DNA of 64,000 bases from an uncultured marine group I thaumarchaeote (lineage in GTDB: Archaea; Thermoproteota; Nitrososphaeria; Nitrososphaerales; Nitrosopumilaceae), in assembly GCA_902514275.1 (NCBI GenBank), contig CABXQD010000003.1, forward strand, positions 1 through 64,000, read 5' to 3'. Positions 10,748-21,261 of the stretch are shown here, one piece after another. The notes below the pieces were generated by a model that did no database searches, was not told where the DNA came from, and was given only the letters and a program-made list of their open reading frames with translations. Each line of letters opens with the position of its first letter. Within the stretch, counting starts at the first letter, position 1. Made by a program: the position numbers and the translations under genes.

Positions 10748-11599
10748 ATGGCAAAAATTGCAAATATTTCTGTTGGTGGAAGAAACCCTGTTAGGATTAT
10801 GGGTATTTTGAATACTAGTCCAGAGTCATTTCACAAAAAATCAATCAATACTACTCGTATGAAAATCAAAAATGCAGTAATTCAAATGGAAAATGATGGT
10901 GCAGACTTTATTGATGTTGGAGGAATGTCTACTGCACCATATTTATCTACTAATGTGTCTGAAAAAGTAGAATCTGCAAGAATTCTTAATGCAGTTAAAA
11001 TCATTCAAGATAGTACTAACCTTCCAATATCTGTTGATACATGTAGATCCAGTGTAGCTAAAAATGCTTTAGAAAATGATGTTGAAATAATTAATGATAT
11101 TTCAGGATTAAAATATGATGAAAAAATGAAAGATGTATTATCTAAATTTCAGCCTTCAATAATTTTATGTGCATATGATTCTAAAACAGTATCTGGTAGC
11201 ACAATAACTTCAACAAAAAAACTTCTTACTGATAGTTTAAAAATTGTTAAAAAATCTAATATTTCTGTTAAAAAAGTTGTATTGGATCCTGCCATTGGGT
11301 TTTTTAGAAAAACAGGAAAAGGTAATTTTTTTACAAAAATCAACACTGATTGGGCAAAACGAGATCTAACTGTTATTAAAAATCTGAATTCGATAAAAAT
11401 GAATTATCCTATTCTAGTATCCGTTTCAAATAAATCCATTATTGGAAATCTTTTAGAAAAAGAAAATACTTCTGATCGATTGTTTGGATCTATAACTGCT
11501 GAAGCAATATGTGTTTTAAATGGAGCAAATATTATTCGTAGTCATAATGTTATGGCTACAAAAGATGCCGTCACAATTGCCTCAAAATTATCAAAATAA
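10748..11599 (+). CDS. folP: Dihydropteroate synthase-like protein
   Basis: RIMGILNTSPESF, DVGGMSTAP, ISVDTCRSSVAKNAL, INDISG. ATG at 10748 preferred over upstream start. Confidence 0.85.
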   Translation: MAKIANISVGGRNPVRIMGILNTSPESFHKKSINTTRMKIKNAVIQMENDGADFIDVGGMSTAPYLSTNVSEKVESARILNAVKIIQDSTNLPISVDTCRSSVAKNALENDVEIINDISGLKYDEKMKDVLSKFQPSIILCAYDSKTVSGSTITSTKKLLTDSLKIVKKSNISVKKVVLDPAIGFFRKTGKGNFFTKINTDWAKRDLTVIKNLNSIKMNYPILVSVSNKSIIGNLLEKENTSDRLFGSITAEAICVLNGANIIRSHNVMATKDAVTIASKLSK

Positions 11600-11644
11600 C
11601 ACAAAGGCTTATAATTAATTTTTAACCCTTGTAACAAGGTTTCA

Positions 11645-13075
11645 TTGGAATTTAAAGAAGGATTAACATTTGACGACGTTCTTCTCGTACCCAAATACTC
11701 TGATATTACAAGTAGGAGTCAAACAGATCTGAAAACTCAGTTATCTCGAAATATTTCTTTAAACATCCCTTTTGTGAGTGCAAATATGGATACTGTTACT
11801 GAATCATCTATGGCTGTAGCCATTGCACGTGCAGGTGGAATAGGAATAATTCATAGATTTTTAACAATTCAAGAGCAAGCAAATGAAGTTCTTAAAGTAA
11901 AACGATCTGGAAGTGTGATGATTGAAAATCCTTATTCTATTACTGCTGATAAAACAATTGAAGATGCATTAGATTATGCTGAAAATAAAAATATTTCAGG
12001 ATTATTGGTAGTTGATGATAATTCAAAATTAATTGGAATTGTAACTGAAAGAGATTTACTCTTTGCAAATTCTAAAAATCTTATTCAAGATGTAATGACA
12101 AAAGATGTTGTCACTGCAAAATATGGTGTTTCTATTGATGAGGCAAAAGTCCTTCTACATGAACATAGGATTGAAAAATTACCTTTAGTTGATGAATCTG
12201 GATTTGTAAAAGGTTTGATTACAAGTAAAGACATAACAAATAATGCTGATTATCCAAATGCATCTAAGGACAATAAAGGTCGTCCTCTTGTTGGAGCTGC
12301 AGTTGGAGTTAAAGGTGACTTTTTAGAAAGAAGCGAATCTCTTTTAGAAGCAGGTGCTGATACTTTAGTTGTTGATATTGCTCATGGACATAGTGAAAAT
12401 GCAATCAGTACTGTGAAAAATATTAAAAAAGCATTTCCTGATTGTGAATTAATTGCAGGAAATATTGCAACTGCTCAAGGTGCTGAAGATTTAATGAAAG
12501 CTGGAGTTGATGCTGTAAAAGTTGGTGTTGGTTCAGGTTCAATTTGTATTACTAGAGTAATTACTGGTTCAGGTGTACCACAACTAACTGCAGTAATGGA
12601 TTGTGCAAAAATAGGTCGTGATTATGGTATTCCAATTATTTCTGATGGTGGAACTAGGACTTCAGGTGATGCTACAAAAGCATTGGCAGCTGGTGCTTCA
12701 ACTGTTATGGTTGGAAGTATGCTAGGAGGTACTGATGAATCTCCTGGAACCGTTTTGACTAAGAACGGAAAACGTTTCAAAGTATATCGTGGAATGGCTT
12801 CTCTTGCAGCATCAATAGGAAGAAAATCTAAAGAAACTGGTTCAACATCATTTGATGATGATCTTAATGATTATGTTGCAGAAGGTGTTGAAGCAATGGT
12901 TCCATACAAAGGAACTGTAGTAGATATTCTAAAACAATTAACAGGTGGAGTTCGTTCGGGCTTGAGTTATTGTGGTGCACATACAATTTCTCAAATGCAA
13001 ACAAATGCAGAATTTATTAAAATGTCTAGAGCTGGATTTGCAGAAAGTCAGCCTCATGATGTCTCTTTAATGTAG
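11645..13075 (+). CDS. guaB: Inosine-5'-monophosphate dehydrogenase with CBS pair
   Basis: [33 protein letters not shown]. Confidence 0.97.
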   Translation: MEFKEGLTFDDVLLVPKYSDITSRSQTDLKTQLSRNISLNIPFVSANMDTVTESSMAVAIARAGGIGIIHRFLTIQEQANEVLKVKRSGSVMIENPYSITADKTIEDALDYAENKNISGLLVVDDNSKLIGIVTERDLLFANSKNLIQDVMTKDVVTAKYGVSIDEAKVLLHEHRIEKLPLVDESGFVKGLITSKDITNNADYPNASKDNKGRPLVGAAVGVKGDFLERSESLLEAGADTLVVDIAHGHSENAISTVKNIKKAFPDCELIAGNIATAQGAEDLMKAGVDAVKVGVGSGSICITRVITGSGVPQLTAVMDCAKIGRDYGIPIISDGGTRTSGDATKALAAGASTVMVGSMLGGTDESPGTVLTKNGKRFKVYRGMASLAASIGRKSKETGSTSFDDDLNDYVAEGVEAMVPYKGTVVDILKQLTGGVRSGLSYCGAHTISQMQTNAEFIKMSRAGFAESQPHDVSLM

Positions 13076-13110
13076 ATAATTTTTTAAGCAGTATCTGAAG
13101 TCATTTTATT

Positions 13111-13581
13111 ATGTTAGCTACACGAACAATTATTGGAATAATTGTAGGCAGTCTTGTAATTGGACTGGGTGGTTATTCTTTAGTAACTTCTTTAGCACCA
13201 ACAATTTCTATGAATGAAAATTTTGTTATAGGCTCTGGAGAGTCTGCTTCTTTTTCAATTCCTGCACCAAAAGATGCACCACAATATATGATGATTGTCG
13301 GTGATGCTTTTGATCTCAAATTAGCTAGTCCCGGTGATGGATTAAACATTCCAAATACTTCTTACAAAAAGGAACTGGTTTTAGATTGGACTCATACTGA
13401 AGAGGGTCAAACAATTATTGTGATTCAAAATACAGGTGCTAGTGAATTAGAAATTACTGCAAATACTAATCAGACACCTGATCCATTTGGAATTACATTT
13501 GATTTCATGGTAATTACATCTGGAGTAATTATTTTGGGATTTAGTTTGGGTTTTACTTTACGAAAACCAAAAGGCTTTTAG
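13111..13581 (+). CDS. Hypothetical membrane protein (two predicted TM segments)
   Basis: Hydrophobic segments at both termini; ORF with leaderless-like start. Confidence 0.6.
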   Translation: MLATRTIIGIIVGSLVIGLGGYSLVTSLAPTISMNENFVIGSGESASFSIPAPKDAPQYMMIVGDAFDLKLASPGDGLNIPNTSYKKELVLDWTHTEEGQTIIVIQNTGASELEITANTNQTPDPFGITFDFMVITSGVIILGFSLGFTLRKPKGF

Positions 13582-14393
13582 CTTAATTTAGCAGATGGGT
13601 ATGAACCTAAAATTTTGATGAAAAGTGTTTCTTCTTTAATTTTATTTAACATTTCTAAAATTTTCAATTTCTTTTGATGACCTTCAAAATCTACATAGAA
13701 ATTATATTCCCATGTGTTTGCTTTTGTAGGTCTTGATTCTATTTTTGTCAAATTAATATTATTTTTATTAAAATTTTCTATAATTCTATACAATGAACCT
13801 GGTTCATGTTTTATTGAAAAAATAATTGAAGTTTTATCATTACCTGTTTCTGGAGACTCTTTTTTAGATAATATCAAAAATCTAGTATAGTTATTGAGAT
13901 TATTTGCAATATTTTCTGTGATAACAGGCATATTGTAAATTGCTGCAGCCTCTTTACTTGCGATACATGCACAATTTTTTTTATTTAATTCTTGGATTAT
14001 TTTTACACTACCTGCTGTATCATAAGTAGGAATTGTTTTCATGTTATTCTTTTCAATAAAATTTCTACATTGACCTAATGCCTGTGGATGTGAGTAGACT
14101 GTATCAATTTCTTCTATTTTACCAAATCCAATTAGACAATGTTCTATTCTATGATATGTTTCTCCTGTTGCGTTTAGATCAGTTGAATACAATAAATCAT
14201 AACTTTCACCTACACTTCCTTCTAATGAATTTTCTACGGGTAAAATTGAATATTCTGTAATATCTTTAGATGTATTTTCTAAAATTTCTGCAAATGTTGA
14301 AAGTGGAATTGTTTTAACATCATCTTTGAAAAAGGATTTTGCTGCAGCTTCACTATATGCACCTCGTTCACCCTGGAACGAAACATCTACCAT
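13578..14393 (-). CDS. pheA: Prephenate dehydratase with ACT domain
   Basis: FQGERGAYSEAA, PVENSLEGSVGESYDLL, ACT region KHEPGSLYRIIENF...ESRPTK. Confidence 0.93.
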   Translation of the reverse strand: MVDVSFQGERGAYSEAAAKSFFKDDVKTIPLSTFAEILENTSKDITEYSILPVENSLEGSVGESYDLLYSTDLNATGETYHRIEHCLIGFGKIEEIDTVYSHPQALGQCRNFIEKNNMKTIPTYDTAGSVKIIQELNKKNCACIASKEAAAIYNMPVITENIANNLNNYTRFLILSKKESPETGNDKTSIIFSIKHEPGSLYRIIENFNKNNINLTKIESRPTKANTWEYNFYVDFEGHQKKLKILEMLNKIKEETLFIKILGSYPSAKLS

Positions 14394-14397
14394 TTTT

Positions 14398-14952
14398 TTA
14401 TTCTCTCAAATGTATGAAATCATTTTTGCCAAAACTAGAAGAAAGTTTTCTTTCATCAATCCATGAACAATCTGTGCATTTGATGGCATCTGTAGATTTT
14501 GCGACAACTTTTCCTCCACATTTTCTACATTTTGTAAATATAATTCCTAATTCTCGCTCATCCATTACTGCATGAATTGTTCCATTAAGATGTGCAACAA
14601 TTTTCAATGATACTATGTCGTTAACTAATGCCACATTTCTTATTCTCATATTTCGTGTTCCGCAAATACATTCAACTTTTGAGGTAGTTGGTTTTCCATT
14701 AATGTAATCAATTGAAACTGCAATCATAGATGACATTACTGCTGCAACGGTTCCAATTATTACATCACCTACTTTTGGAATTGATAGAAGCTTTGGATGG
14801 CTTACATTTACCCTTCTTGTTTCTTTATCCATATCTTTTTCTCCCATTGTGGCTGCTCTGACCATGTCTCCATCATCAAAAGTATTGTGTCCAGCCTCAT
14901 ATTCCTCAATTGAAGCTATTTTATCTCCTGGAAATACTGAATTATCTGACAT
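14398..14952 (-). CDS. csl4: Exosome RNA-binding subunit Csl4
   Basis: FPGDKIASIEEYEAGHNTF, S1-like VGDVIIGTV, C-terminal Zn-ribbon CRKCGG...CTDC. Confidence 0.88.
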   Translation of the reverse strand: MSDNSVFPGDKIASIEEYEAGHNTFDDGDMVRAATMGEKDMDKETRRVNVSHPKLLSIPKVGDVIIGTVAAVMSSMIAVSIDYINGKPTTSKVECICGTRNMRIRNVALVNDIVSLKIVAHLNGTIHAVMDERELGIIFTKCRKCGGKVVAKSTDAIKCTDCSWIDERKLSSSFGKNDFIHLRE

Positions 14953-15039
14953 AATGTAATTTTTCTTGTTATGATTATAATTGTTTTTGGTACAAAAGAT
15001 TCTGATAAATCATATATCTCTGAAAATTAGAAAGTAATC

Positions 15040-16122
15040 ATGAGGGCATTAGTATATGATGAATATACAGTTGATGATGATTTTTCTAAAATTTTAAAAA
15101 TCAAAAATTTACCTAATCCTGAACCACGATCTGATGAAGTTGTTTTCAAAGTTATATCTGCAGGACTAAATTATGATGATATTTGGGGTATGCGTGGTAA
15201 ACCTTTGGCGATTCCATTACCTCACATCTCTGGAACAGACGCTGCAGGTATAGTTACTGCAGTTGGTGATGATGTTAAAAATATCAAAGTTGGAGACAGG
15301 GTTGTTTCTCATGGAAATATGTCATGTAGAGTTTGTAAAGCATGTACTAGTGGACGAGAATTTGATTGCAAAAAAAGAATAATTTGGGGTTTTGAAACTG
15401 GACCACTTTGGGGTGGATATTGTGAATTTACACATCTTCCAGAAGTTAATGTGTTAAAAATTCCAGAAGGTGTAACATATGATGAAGCAGCAGCTGCATC
15501 AATGACATTGTTAACATCTTGGCACATGCTAGTTGGTAGAGCTAAAATTCAACCTGGACAATTAGTATTGATAATGGGTGGAAGTTCTGGAATTGGAACT
15601 TTTGGAATTCAAATTGCAAAATTATTTGGTTGCACAGTAATTGCAACAGCAAGTCCTGACAAACTAGACAAATGTTTAGAACTTGGAGCAGACTTTGCAG
15701 TTGATCACAGAAAAGATGATTGGCATAAAGAAGTCAGAACAATCGCAAAAAAAATTCCAAAATCTTTTGGTGATGTTTCTGGTGTTGATGTAATTTTTGA
15801 ACATATTGGTGGTTCGCATTGGAATAAAGAATTAACTTTGTTAAATTATGGTGGTACTATTATTACAACTGGTGCTACAACTGGATATAATGCTAAAACT
15901 GATTTACGACATATTTTCTTTAAAGGAATTAATATTTTAGGCTCAACTCAGGGTACAAAATCTGAATTGGAAGAGGGGTTCTACTGGATGTCACAAGGTA
16001 AAATAAAATCAATTATTGATTCTGTATTTTCTTTAGATGATGCAGTTAAGGCTCATAATAAAATGCTAAATGGTAAAGGACTTTTTGGTAAAATTTTGAT
16101 TAAACCTAATTTTAATGAATAA
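15040..16122 (+). CDS. Zinc-dependent alcohol dehydrogenase/quinone-reductase family (MDR) protein
   Basis: GTDAAGIVTAVGDDVKNIKVGDRV, CRVCKAC, GGSSGIGTFGIQIAKLFG. Confidence 0.85.
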   Translation: MRALVYDEYTVDDDFSKILKIKNLPNPEPRSDEVVFKVISAGLNYDDIWGMRGKPLAIPLPHISGTDAAGIVTAVGDDVKNIKVGDRVVSHGNMSCRVCKACTSGREFDCKKRIIWGFETGPLWGGYCEFTHLPEVNVLKIPEGVTYDEAAAASMTLLTSWHMLVGRAKIQPGQLVLIMGGSSGIGTFGIQIAKLFGCTVIATASPDKLDKCLELGADFAVDHRKDDWHKEVRTIAKKIPKSFGDVSGVDVIFEHIGGSHWNKELTLLNYGGTIITTGATTGYNAKTDLRHIFFKGINILGSTQGTKSELEEGFYWMSQGKIKSIIDSVFSLDDAVKAHNKMLNGKGLFGKILIKPNFNE

Positions 16123-16124
16123 TG

Positions 16125-16255
16125 GCTAATCTTAAAATAAATTCAATTTTAGATGATCTAATTTTGTAATACTTTCAAATTTTTATGATGCTTTAGATTT
16201 ACTTGAACATGCAATTTCTCAGGGAACACAATACAAAATTAAAGCAAAAATCTAA
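16125..16255 (+). pseudogene. Possible frameshifted remnant of a short gene
   Basis: MANLKINSILDDLIL* then, in a different frame, SNFYDALDLLEHAISQGTQYKIKAKI*; coding-like composition but no intact ORF. Confidence 0.25.
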
Positions 16256-16307
16256 ATCTTTTGAAAATTTATTTGATAATGTTAGATTTCAAAATTTAAT
16301 TTTTTAA

Positions 16308-17303
16308 TTATAACCAGTGTGGGATTTCTAAATACTCGTCAATACTTTCTTTTCTTAAAACTTTTAGAAGTGCATTAGCCTGAGGCGTTGATAATACTGG
16401 CTTGTCAAATTGATTATCCGTAGAAATTCTTGGACATGCAACTTGAATAAATGCATCAATACCTCTTAGATTGTTTAATCTTTCATTTGTAATATCCGTC
16501 AAAGCAAATAATTGTACTTTCTTGCCTTCTTTTTCTAATTCTTTTTTAAATTTTAAGCCAAAGACTTTTGATAATTGTCCTTCCTTTAATCCAATAATTA
16601 TTCCAAATGAATTTGCTTCTGCCGCTTTGTATATTGCAAGTGTTGCTTTCTTTTTTAATGTCCGTGCAAATTCTGTTACTTCTCTTACTTCGTTAAAGTA
16701 TGGATCTAAGACAAATGTTGGTAAGTTTGTTGATAATGCAATTCCTGCTGCATGAAAATTACTTTGACCTAAAAACACGTAGGCATCAACTTCTTTTTTT
16801 AATTCAGTTGCAGGATAAAATTCACAACCAAATACTTGGCCATCATTTAATTGTCCTTTACCTTTTCCAATTTTAACATTAATTCCATTCTTGGTCAAAA
16901 TTTTCTCTACTTTATCCATTTGATGTAAATGCTGACTATCTGTAACAAGTGAAATTAATTTTCCTTTTAGTCTTTCTGTACATTTTTCTGCAACACTTTC
17001 AAATCCAACATCATCAAAAGCATCAATCAAAACCAAATTTTTTTCTAATGATTCTGTATTAATCGTATGTCCAATGTTAAATTGAATTTCTGCTCCTAAT
17101 ATTTTTGATCCAGTTGTGTTTAAATCACAAGTTCCCCACGTTGTATCTGCTAAAACATATGCTGGTATGTCATATTTTGTTGTAATTTTAATTGCCATGT
17201 CTTGAACTTGTGGTAACATTCCATCTGGACCATTTAATGAAACTGACGCTGGATTTTTTTCTTCTATTTCTTTGAAAATTCTTGCTTCATCAATTATTAT
17301 CAA
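16308..17303 (-). CDS. dph2: Diphthamide biosynthesis enzyme Dph2
   Basis: ADTTWGTCDLN, FVLDPYFNEV, FIQVACPRIS. Confidence 0.92.
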   Translation of the reverse strand: MIIIDEARIFKEIEEKNPASVSLNGPDGMLPQVQDMAIKITTKYDIPAYVLADTTWGTCDLNTTGSKILGAEIQFNIGHTINTESLEKNLVLIDAFDDVGFESVAEKCTERLKGKLISLVTDSQHLHQMDKVEKILTKNGINVKIGKGKGQLNDGQVFGCEFYPATELKKEVDAYVFLGQSNFHAAGIALSTNLPTFVLDPYFNEVREVTEFARTLKKKATLAIYKAAEANSFGIIIGLKEGQLSKVFGLKFKKELEKEGKKVQLFALTDITNERLNNLRGIDAFIQVACPRISTDNQFDKPVLSTPQANALLKVLRKESIDEYLEIPHWL

Positions 17304-17385
17304 TTTAGCTTTGAATATTGTATTATTAATTTAAACCAACTCTAATTTGCAACAACTAAAAATGTCTGGAGTAATTTGATATATT

Positions 17386-18714
17386 ATGAATAAAAAATCC
17401 GTTTTAAATATTGGATTTGATGATACTGATTCCCCTACTGGAATGTGTACTACATTTCTAGCCTACAAAATTGTTGATTTACTCCAAAAACAAAAAACTG
17501 AATTTCTTGATTTTCCGAAATTAATTAGATTTAATCCCAACATCCCATGGAAAACTCGAGGAAATGGTGCTGTTTCATTAAAAATTAAGACTAGAAATCC
17601 TTCTAAAATAAAAAATCAAATCAAAAATTTAGTTTCAAAGTACTCTGATACTAAAAATGGAGCAAATCCTGGACTTGTTTTTTTTGAAAATGATTCAATT
17701 CCTTCTGAATTCACTAAATTTAGTAATTTAGCTTTATGGCAATTAATTAACAGAAATAATGCTAAAAAATTTATTAAAAAAAATAATCTTGATTTTTTTT
17801 ATGAAGGAAATGGTCAAGGTTTAGTTGGTGCAATTAGTGCAATTGGATATGATTTTGATGATCATACATTGGAGTTGTTAAGTTATAGAAAAAAAAGAAA
17901 ATTTGGACAAGAGAGAAAAATTTCAACAGAGAGTGTTAAAGTAATGCAGGAAAAAACTTTTCCATACACATTCAATAGTTTTGATACAAAAAAGGGTCGA
18001 GTTTTAATTACTCCACATGGACCTGATCCAGTTTTTTATGGAGTAAGAGGAGAAAATGTGGATTCTTTAGTTAGCGCAACTAAAATTCTAAAAAGCAGTG
18101 AAAAATTAGATGGTTATATGATTTTTAAATCTAATCAAGGAACTGGTGATCATTTAAAGAATGAATTAAATTTTGAAACAATGAAACCTTATGCTTCTGG
18201 AACACTAAGTGGAATTGTATCTAACACTCCAAAAATTGTAAAAGGTGGACATGCTTTTTTTACTATACTTTCTAAAAATCATGAATTCTGGTGTGCTGTG
18301 TATAAAGAGACTGGACTTTCTACAATTACTTCTAATTTGATAATTGGAGATAAAATTTCTGTTGGTGGTGGAGTAAGAAAGGCTTCTAAGAATTTTCCAC
18401 GAATTATAAATCTTGAATTTATTAAAATTATTAATCTTAAAAAAAATCTTTCAAAATCTAACCCAATATGTAAAAAATGTAATAAAAAAATGAAGTCAAA
18501 AGGTCAGAACCAGGGATTTCAATGTATTAGATGTGGAAAAAAGAGTTCTAATAAAATAACTCTGGAAATTCCTAGAAAAATTAAAAAACAACTCTATATT
18601 CCTAAAATTTCTGCTCATAGACATCTTACACGACCTTTACAGCGAACTGGAATGACTAACAAAAATGCAAAATTTGATGATTCTCAATCCTGGTTTTGTG
18701 TATATGGACAATAA
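17386..18714 (+). CDS. tiaS: tRNA(Ile2) 2-agmatinylcytidine synthetase TiaS
   Basis: NIGFDDTDSPTGMCTTFLA, RFNPNIPWKTRGNGAV, GQGLVGAISAIGYDF, C-terminal Zn-ribbon CKKCNKKM...CIRCGK. Confidence 0.93.
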   Translation: MNKKSVLNIGFDDTDSPTGMCTTFLAYKIVDLLQKQKTEFLDFPKLIRFNPNIPWKTRGNGAVSLKIKTRNPSKIKNQIKNLVSKYSDTKNGANPGLVFFENDSIPSEFTKFSNLALWQLINRNNAKKFIKKNNLDFFYEGNGQGLVGAISAIGYDFDDHTLELLSYRKKRKFGQERKISTESVKVMQEKTFPYTFNSFDTKKGRVLITPHGPDPVFYGVRGENVDSLVSATKILKSSEKLDGYMIFKSNQGTGDHLKNELNFETMKPYASGTLSGIVSNTPKIVKGGHAFFTILSKNHEFWCAVYKETGLSTITSNLIIGDKISVGGGVRKASKNFPRIINLEFIKIINLKKNLSKSNPICKKCNKKMKSKGQNQGFQCIRCGKKSSNKITLEIPRKIKKQLYIPKISAHRHLTRPLQRTGMTNKNAKFDDSQSWFCVYGQ

Positions 18715-18716
18715 GT

Positions 18717-18790
18717 AGCGGGGAGTAGATTTGAACTACTGAACTGCGGGTTATGAGCCCGCCGGGATGACCTGGCTTCCCCACCCCGCT
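18717..18790 (-). tRNA. tRNA-Met (CAU), initiator type
   Basis: Minus strand AGCGGGG TG GGGA-AGCCAGGTCA-TCCC G GCGGG CTCATAA CCCGC AGTTC AGTAG TTCAAAT CTACT CCCCGCT; full cloverleaf. A1:U72 acceptor pair and three G:C pairs next to the anticodon loop are initiator hallmarks. Confidence 0.95.
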
Positions 18791-18872
18791 GAATCTAAAT
18801 GAAGTTCAACGGTATATACGCTTTATCAAATCTTTGAAAGTAATTAATAGGATTTCAAAAGATTCTTTCTTA

Positions 18873-19970
18873 ATGAATAAAAAAATTCAAATTCTTGCAA
18901 TTACAGGTGCCATAATATTTTCAATATTTGTTTTAACTTCATCAGATAATGAAACATCAATTCCTTTACCAAAACCAAACTCATATTCAGAAAATGATTC
19001 TGTAATAATTTTAGCTGAAAATCTTGACAAACCTCGTGCTATTGCTATTTCTGAAAATAGAATTTTTGTTACAGAAAAAGATGGATTAATTCGAGTTGTT
19101 GAAGACAATGTTTTATTAGAATCATCATTGGCTGTATTTCGCACTCCTAATGTTTTTGATGGTGGATTATTAGGAATCGCTGTCCATCCAAATTTTTCAA
19201 CTAATCATTTTCTATATGTTTTCTTGACATATGAAGAAAATGGTAATTTATGGAACAAAATTTTACGAATTACTGAAGAGAAAAATAAATTAAAAGATAT
19301 TGAAATAATTTTAGATAAAATACCTGGCTCATCATTTACTAATGGTGGTTTTCTAAAATTTGGACCTGATGGAAAATTATATGTTGGTACAGGTACTGTT
19401 TCAGATGAATCACATCTACCACAAGATATCACTTCTTTATCTGGGAAAATTTTAAGATTAAATGATGATGGTAGTATTCCTAATGATAACCCATTTACAA
19501 ATTCATCTGTTTATTCTTTAGGACATAGACATCCACAAGGAATGACTTGGGATGACAATGATAATCTATTTGTTGCAGAATTTGGACCTGAAAAAAATGA
19601 TGAAATTAATTTAATCCTGCCAGGAAAAAATTATGGATGGCCTGAACAACAATGTTCAGGAAGTCCTGATTTTGAAAATGCAATTCTTTGCTATGATCCT
19701 AGCATTGAGCCTGGTGGAATCTTATTTTATTCTGGTGAAAAGATTGAATTTGAATCAAAATTCATAATGGCTTCAATGCGAGCTTCTAATCTGTATCAAG
19801 TTGATTTTGAAGATGGATTAAGTTCTCAAAAATCAATTCTTAGTGGAAATGGTAGAATTCGTGATGTAGTAGAGGGTTCAGATGGAAGTCTTTATGTAAT
19901 TACATCAAATACTGATGGAAAAGGTTTTCCCGATGGACTGGATGATAGATTATTGAGGATATTGAAATAA
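18873..19970 (+). CDS. PQQ-dependent sugar (glucose/sorbosone) dehydrogenase-family secreted protein
   Basis: GLLGIAVHPNF, NGGFLKFGPDGKLYVGTG, GHRHPQGMTWD, FGPEKNDEIN; N-terminal hydrophobic signal. ATG at 18873 preferred over the TTG at 18834. Confidence 0.85.
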   Translation: MNKKIQILAITGAIIFSIFVLTSSDNETSIPLPKPNSYSENDSVIILAENLDKPRAIAISENRIFVTEKDGLIRVVEDNVLLESSLAVFRTPNVFDGGLLGIAVHPNFSTNHFLYVFLTYEENGNLWNKILRITEEKNKLKDIEIILDKIPGSSFTNGGFLKFGPDGKLYVGTGTVSDESHLPQDITSLSGKILRLNDDGSIPNDNPFTNSSVYSLGHRHPQGMTWDDNDNLFVAEFGPEKNDEINLILPGKNYGWPEQQCSGSPDFENAILCYDPSIEPGGILFYSGEKIEFESKFIMASMRASNLYQVDFEDGLSSQKSILSGNGRIRDVVEGSDGSLYVITSNTDGKGFPDGLDDRLLRILK

Positions 19971-19971
19971 A

Positions 19972-21228
19972 ATGCCTGATTCATCAATTTCAAAATTTTT
20001 TGAAAAATCTAGAGAAGAAAGATTAAACATAATTGGAAATTTTGCAGATCTCTCTAATGATGAATTAAAGATTTTAGAAAATACTGACGGTGGAATTTCT
20101 TTTGATAAAGCAGATAAAATGATAGAAAATGCAATTGGAACTTTTTCATTACCTCTAGGTGTTGCAACAAATTTTAAAATTAATGGAAAAGACTATGTGG
20201 TTCCAATGGTTATTGAAGAACCTTCAGTAATTGCAGCAGCATCAAAGGGTGCTAAAATTGCACGAATTAAAGGTGGATTTGAAGTAACTGCTGATGAATC
20301 CTATAGCATTGGTCAAATTCAAATTTTGAATGTTGATACAAATTCTGCTATCAAAGAAATCCAAAATTCCACATTTGAAATTTTAGAATTAGCAAATTCA
20401 AAAAGTAATACTTTGTCTAAAATGAACAAGGGAGCAAAAGAAATTTCATGTAAGGAAATTGATACACCATCCGGTACTATGTTAATTGTGGAGTTATTAA
20501 TTGATGTAGGTGATGCAATGGGTGCAAATGTTACAAACACTATGTGTGAAGCAGTTTCTCCTCTTATTGAAAAAATTACTGGAGGCAGAGCATTACTTAG
20601 AATTTTATCAAATTATTCTACTAGGCGAATGGTAAAAGCAAAAGCTATTTTTGAAAAGGAATCTGTTGGTGGTGAAGATGTAGTTGATAATATTGTATTG
20701 GCATTTGAATTTGCAGATAATGATGTTTATCGTGCAGTTACTCACAACAAAGGAATTATGAATGGGATCATATCTGTTGCAAATGCTGTAGGTCAAGACA
20801 GTAGAGCTATAGAAGCTGCTGCAAATGCATATGCTGCAATTTCAGGAAAATATAGATCACTTAGTAAATGGAGTAAAGATGAAGATGGAAATTTGGTTGG
20901 ACTTCTAGAAATTCCCCTTTCAGTTGGAATCGTAGGTGGTATCGCCAACGTACATCCTGTGGCCAAAGTTTGTGCAAAAATTCTCAATGTTAAATCTGCC
21001 CAAGAACTTGCATGTGTAATGACTGCTACGGGATTAGCTCAAAATTATAGTGCAATTCGGGCTCTTTCTACTGAAGGAATTCAAAAAGGGCATATGCGAT
21101 TACATGCACGTAATCTTGCTGCAGCAGCAGGAGCAACCCCTGCACAAATTGATGAAATTGTTGAGAAGATGATTCAAGTGAAATCAATTTCACTTGATAA
21201 AGCTAAAGAATTGCTTCAGCAAATTTAA
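19972..21228 (+). CDS. hmgA: Hydroxymethylglutaryl-CoA reductase
   Basis: VPMVIEEPSVIAAAS, GDAMGANVTNTMCE, LARNLAAAAGA. Confidence 0.95.
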   Translation: MPDSSISKFFEKSREERLNIIGNFADLSNDELKILENTDGGISFDKADKMIENAIGTFSLPLGVATNFKINGKDYVVPMVIEEPSVIAAASKGAKIARIKGGFEVTADESYSIGQIQILNVDTNSAIKEIQNSTFEILELANSKSNTLSKMNKGAKEISCKEIDTPSGTMLIVELLIDVGDAMGANVTNTMCEAVSPLIEKITGGRALLRILSNYSTRRMVKAKAIFEKESVGGEDVVDNIVLAFEFADNDVYRAVTHNKGIMNGIISVANAVGQDSRAIEAAANAYAAISGKYRSLSKWSKDEDGNLVGLLEIPLSVGIVGGIANVHPVAKVCAKILNVKSAQELACVMTATGLAQNYSAIRALSTEGIQKGHMRLHARNLAAAAGATPAQIDEIVEKMIQVKSISLDKAKELLQQI

Positions 21229-21261
21229 ACATCCTATTATATAGCTAAAAAGTGAAAACTA

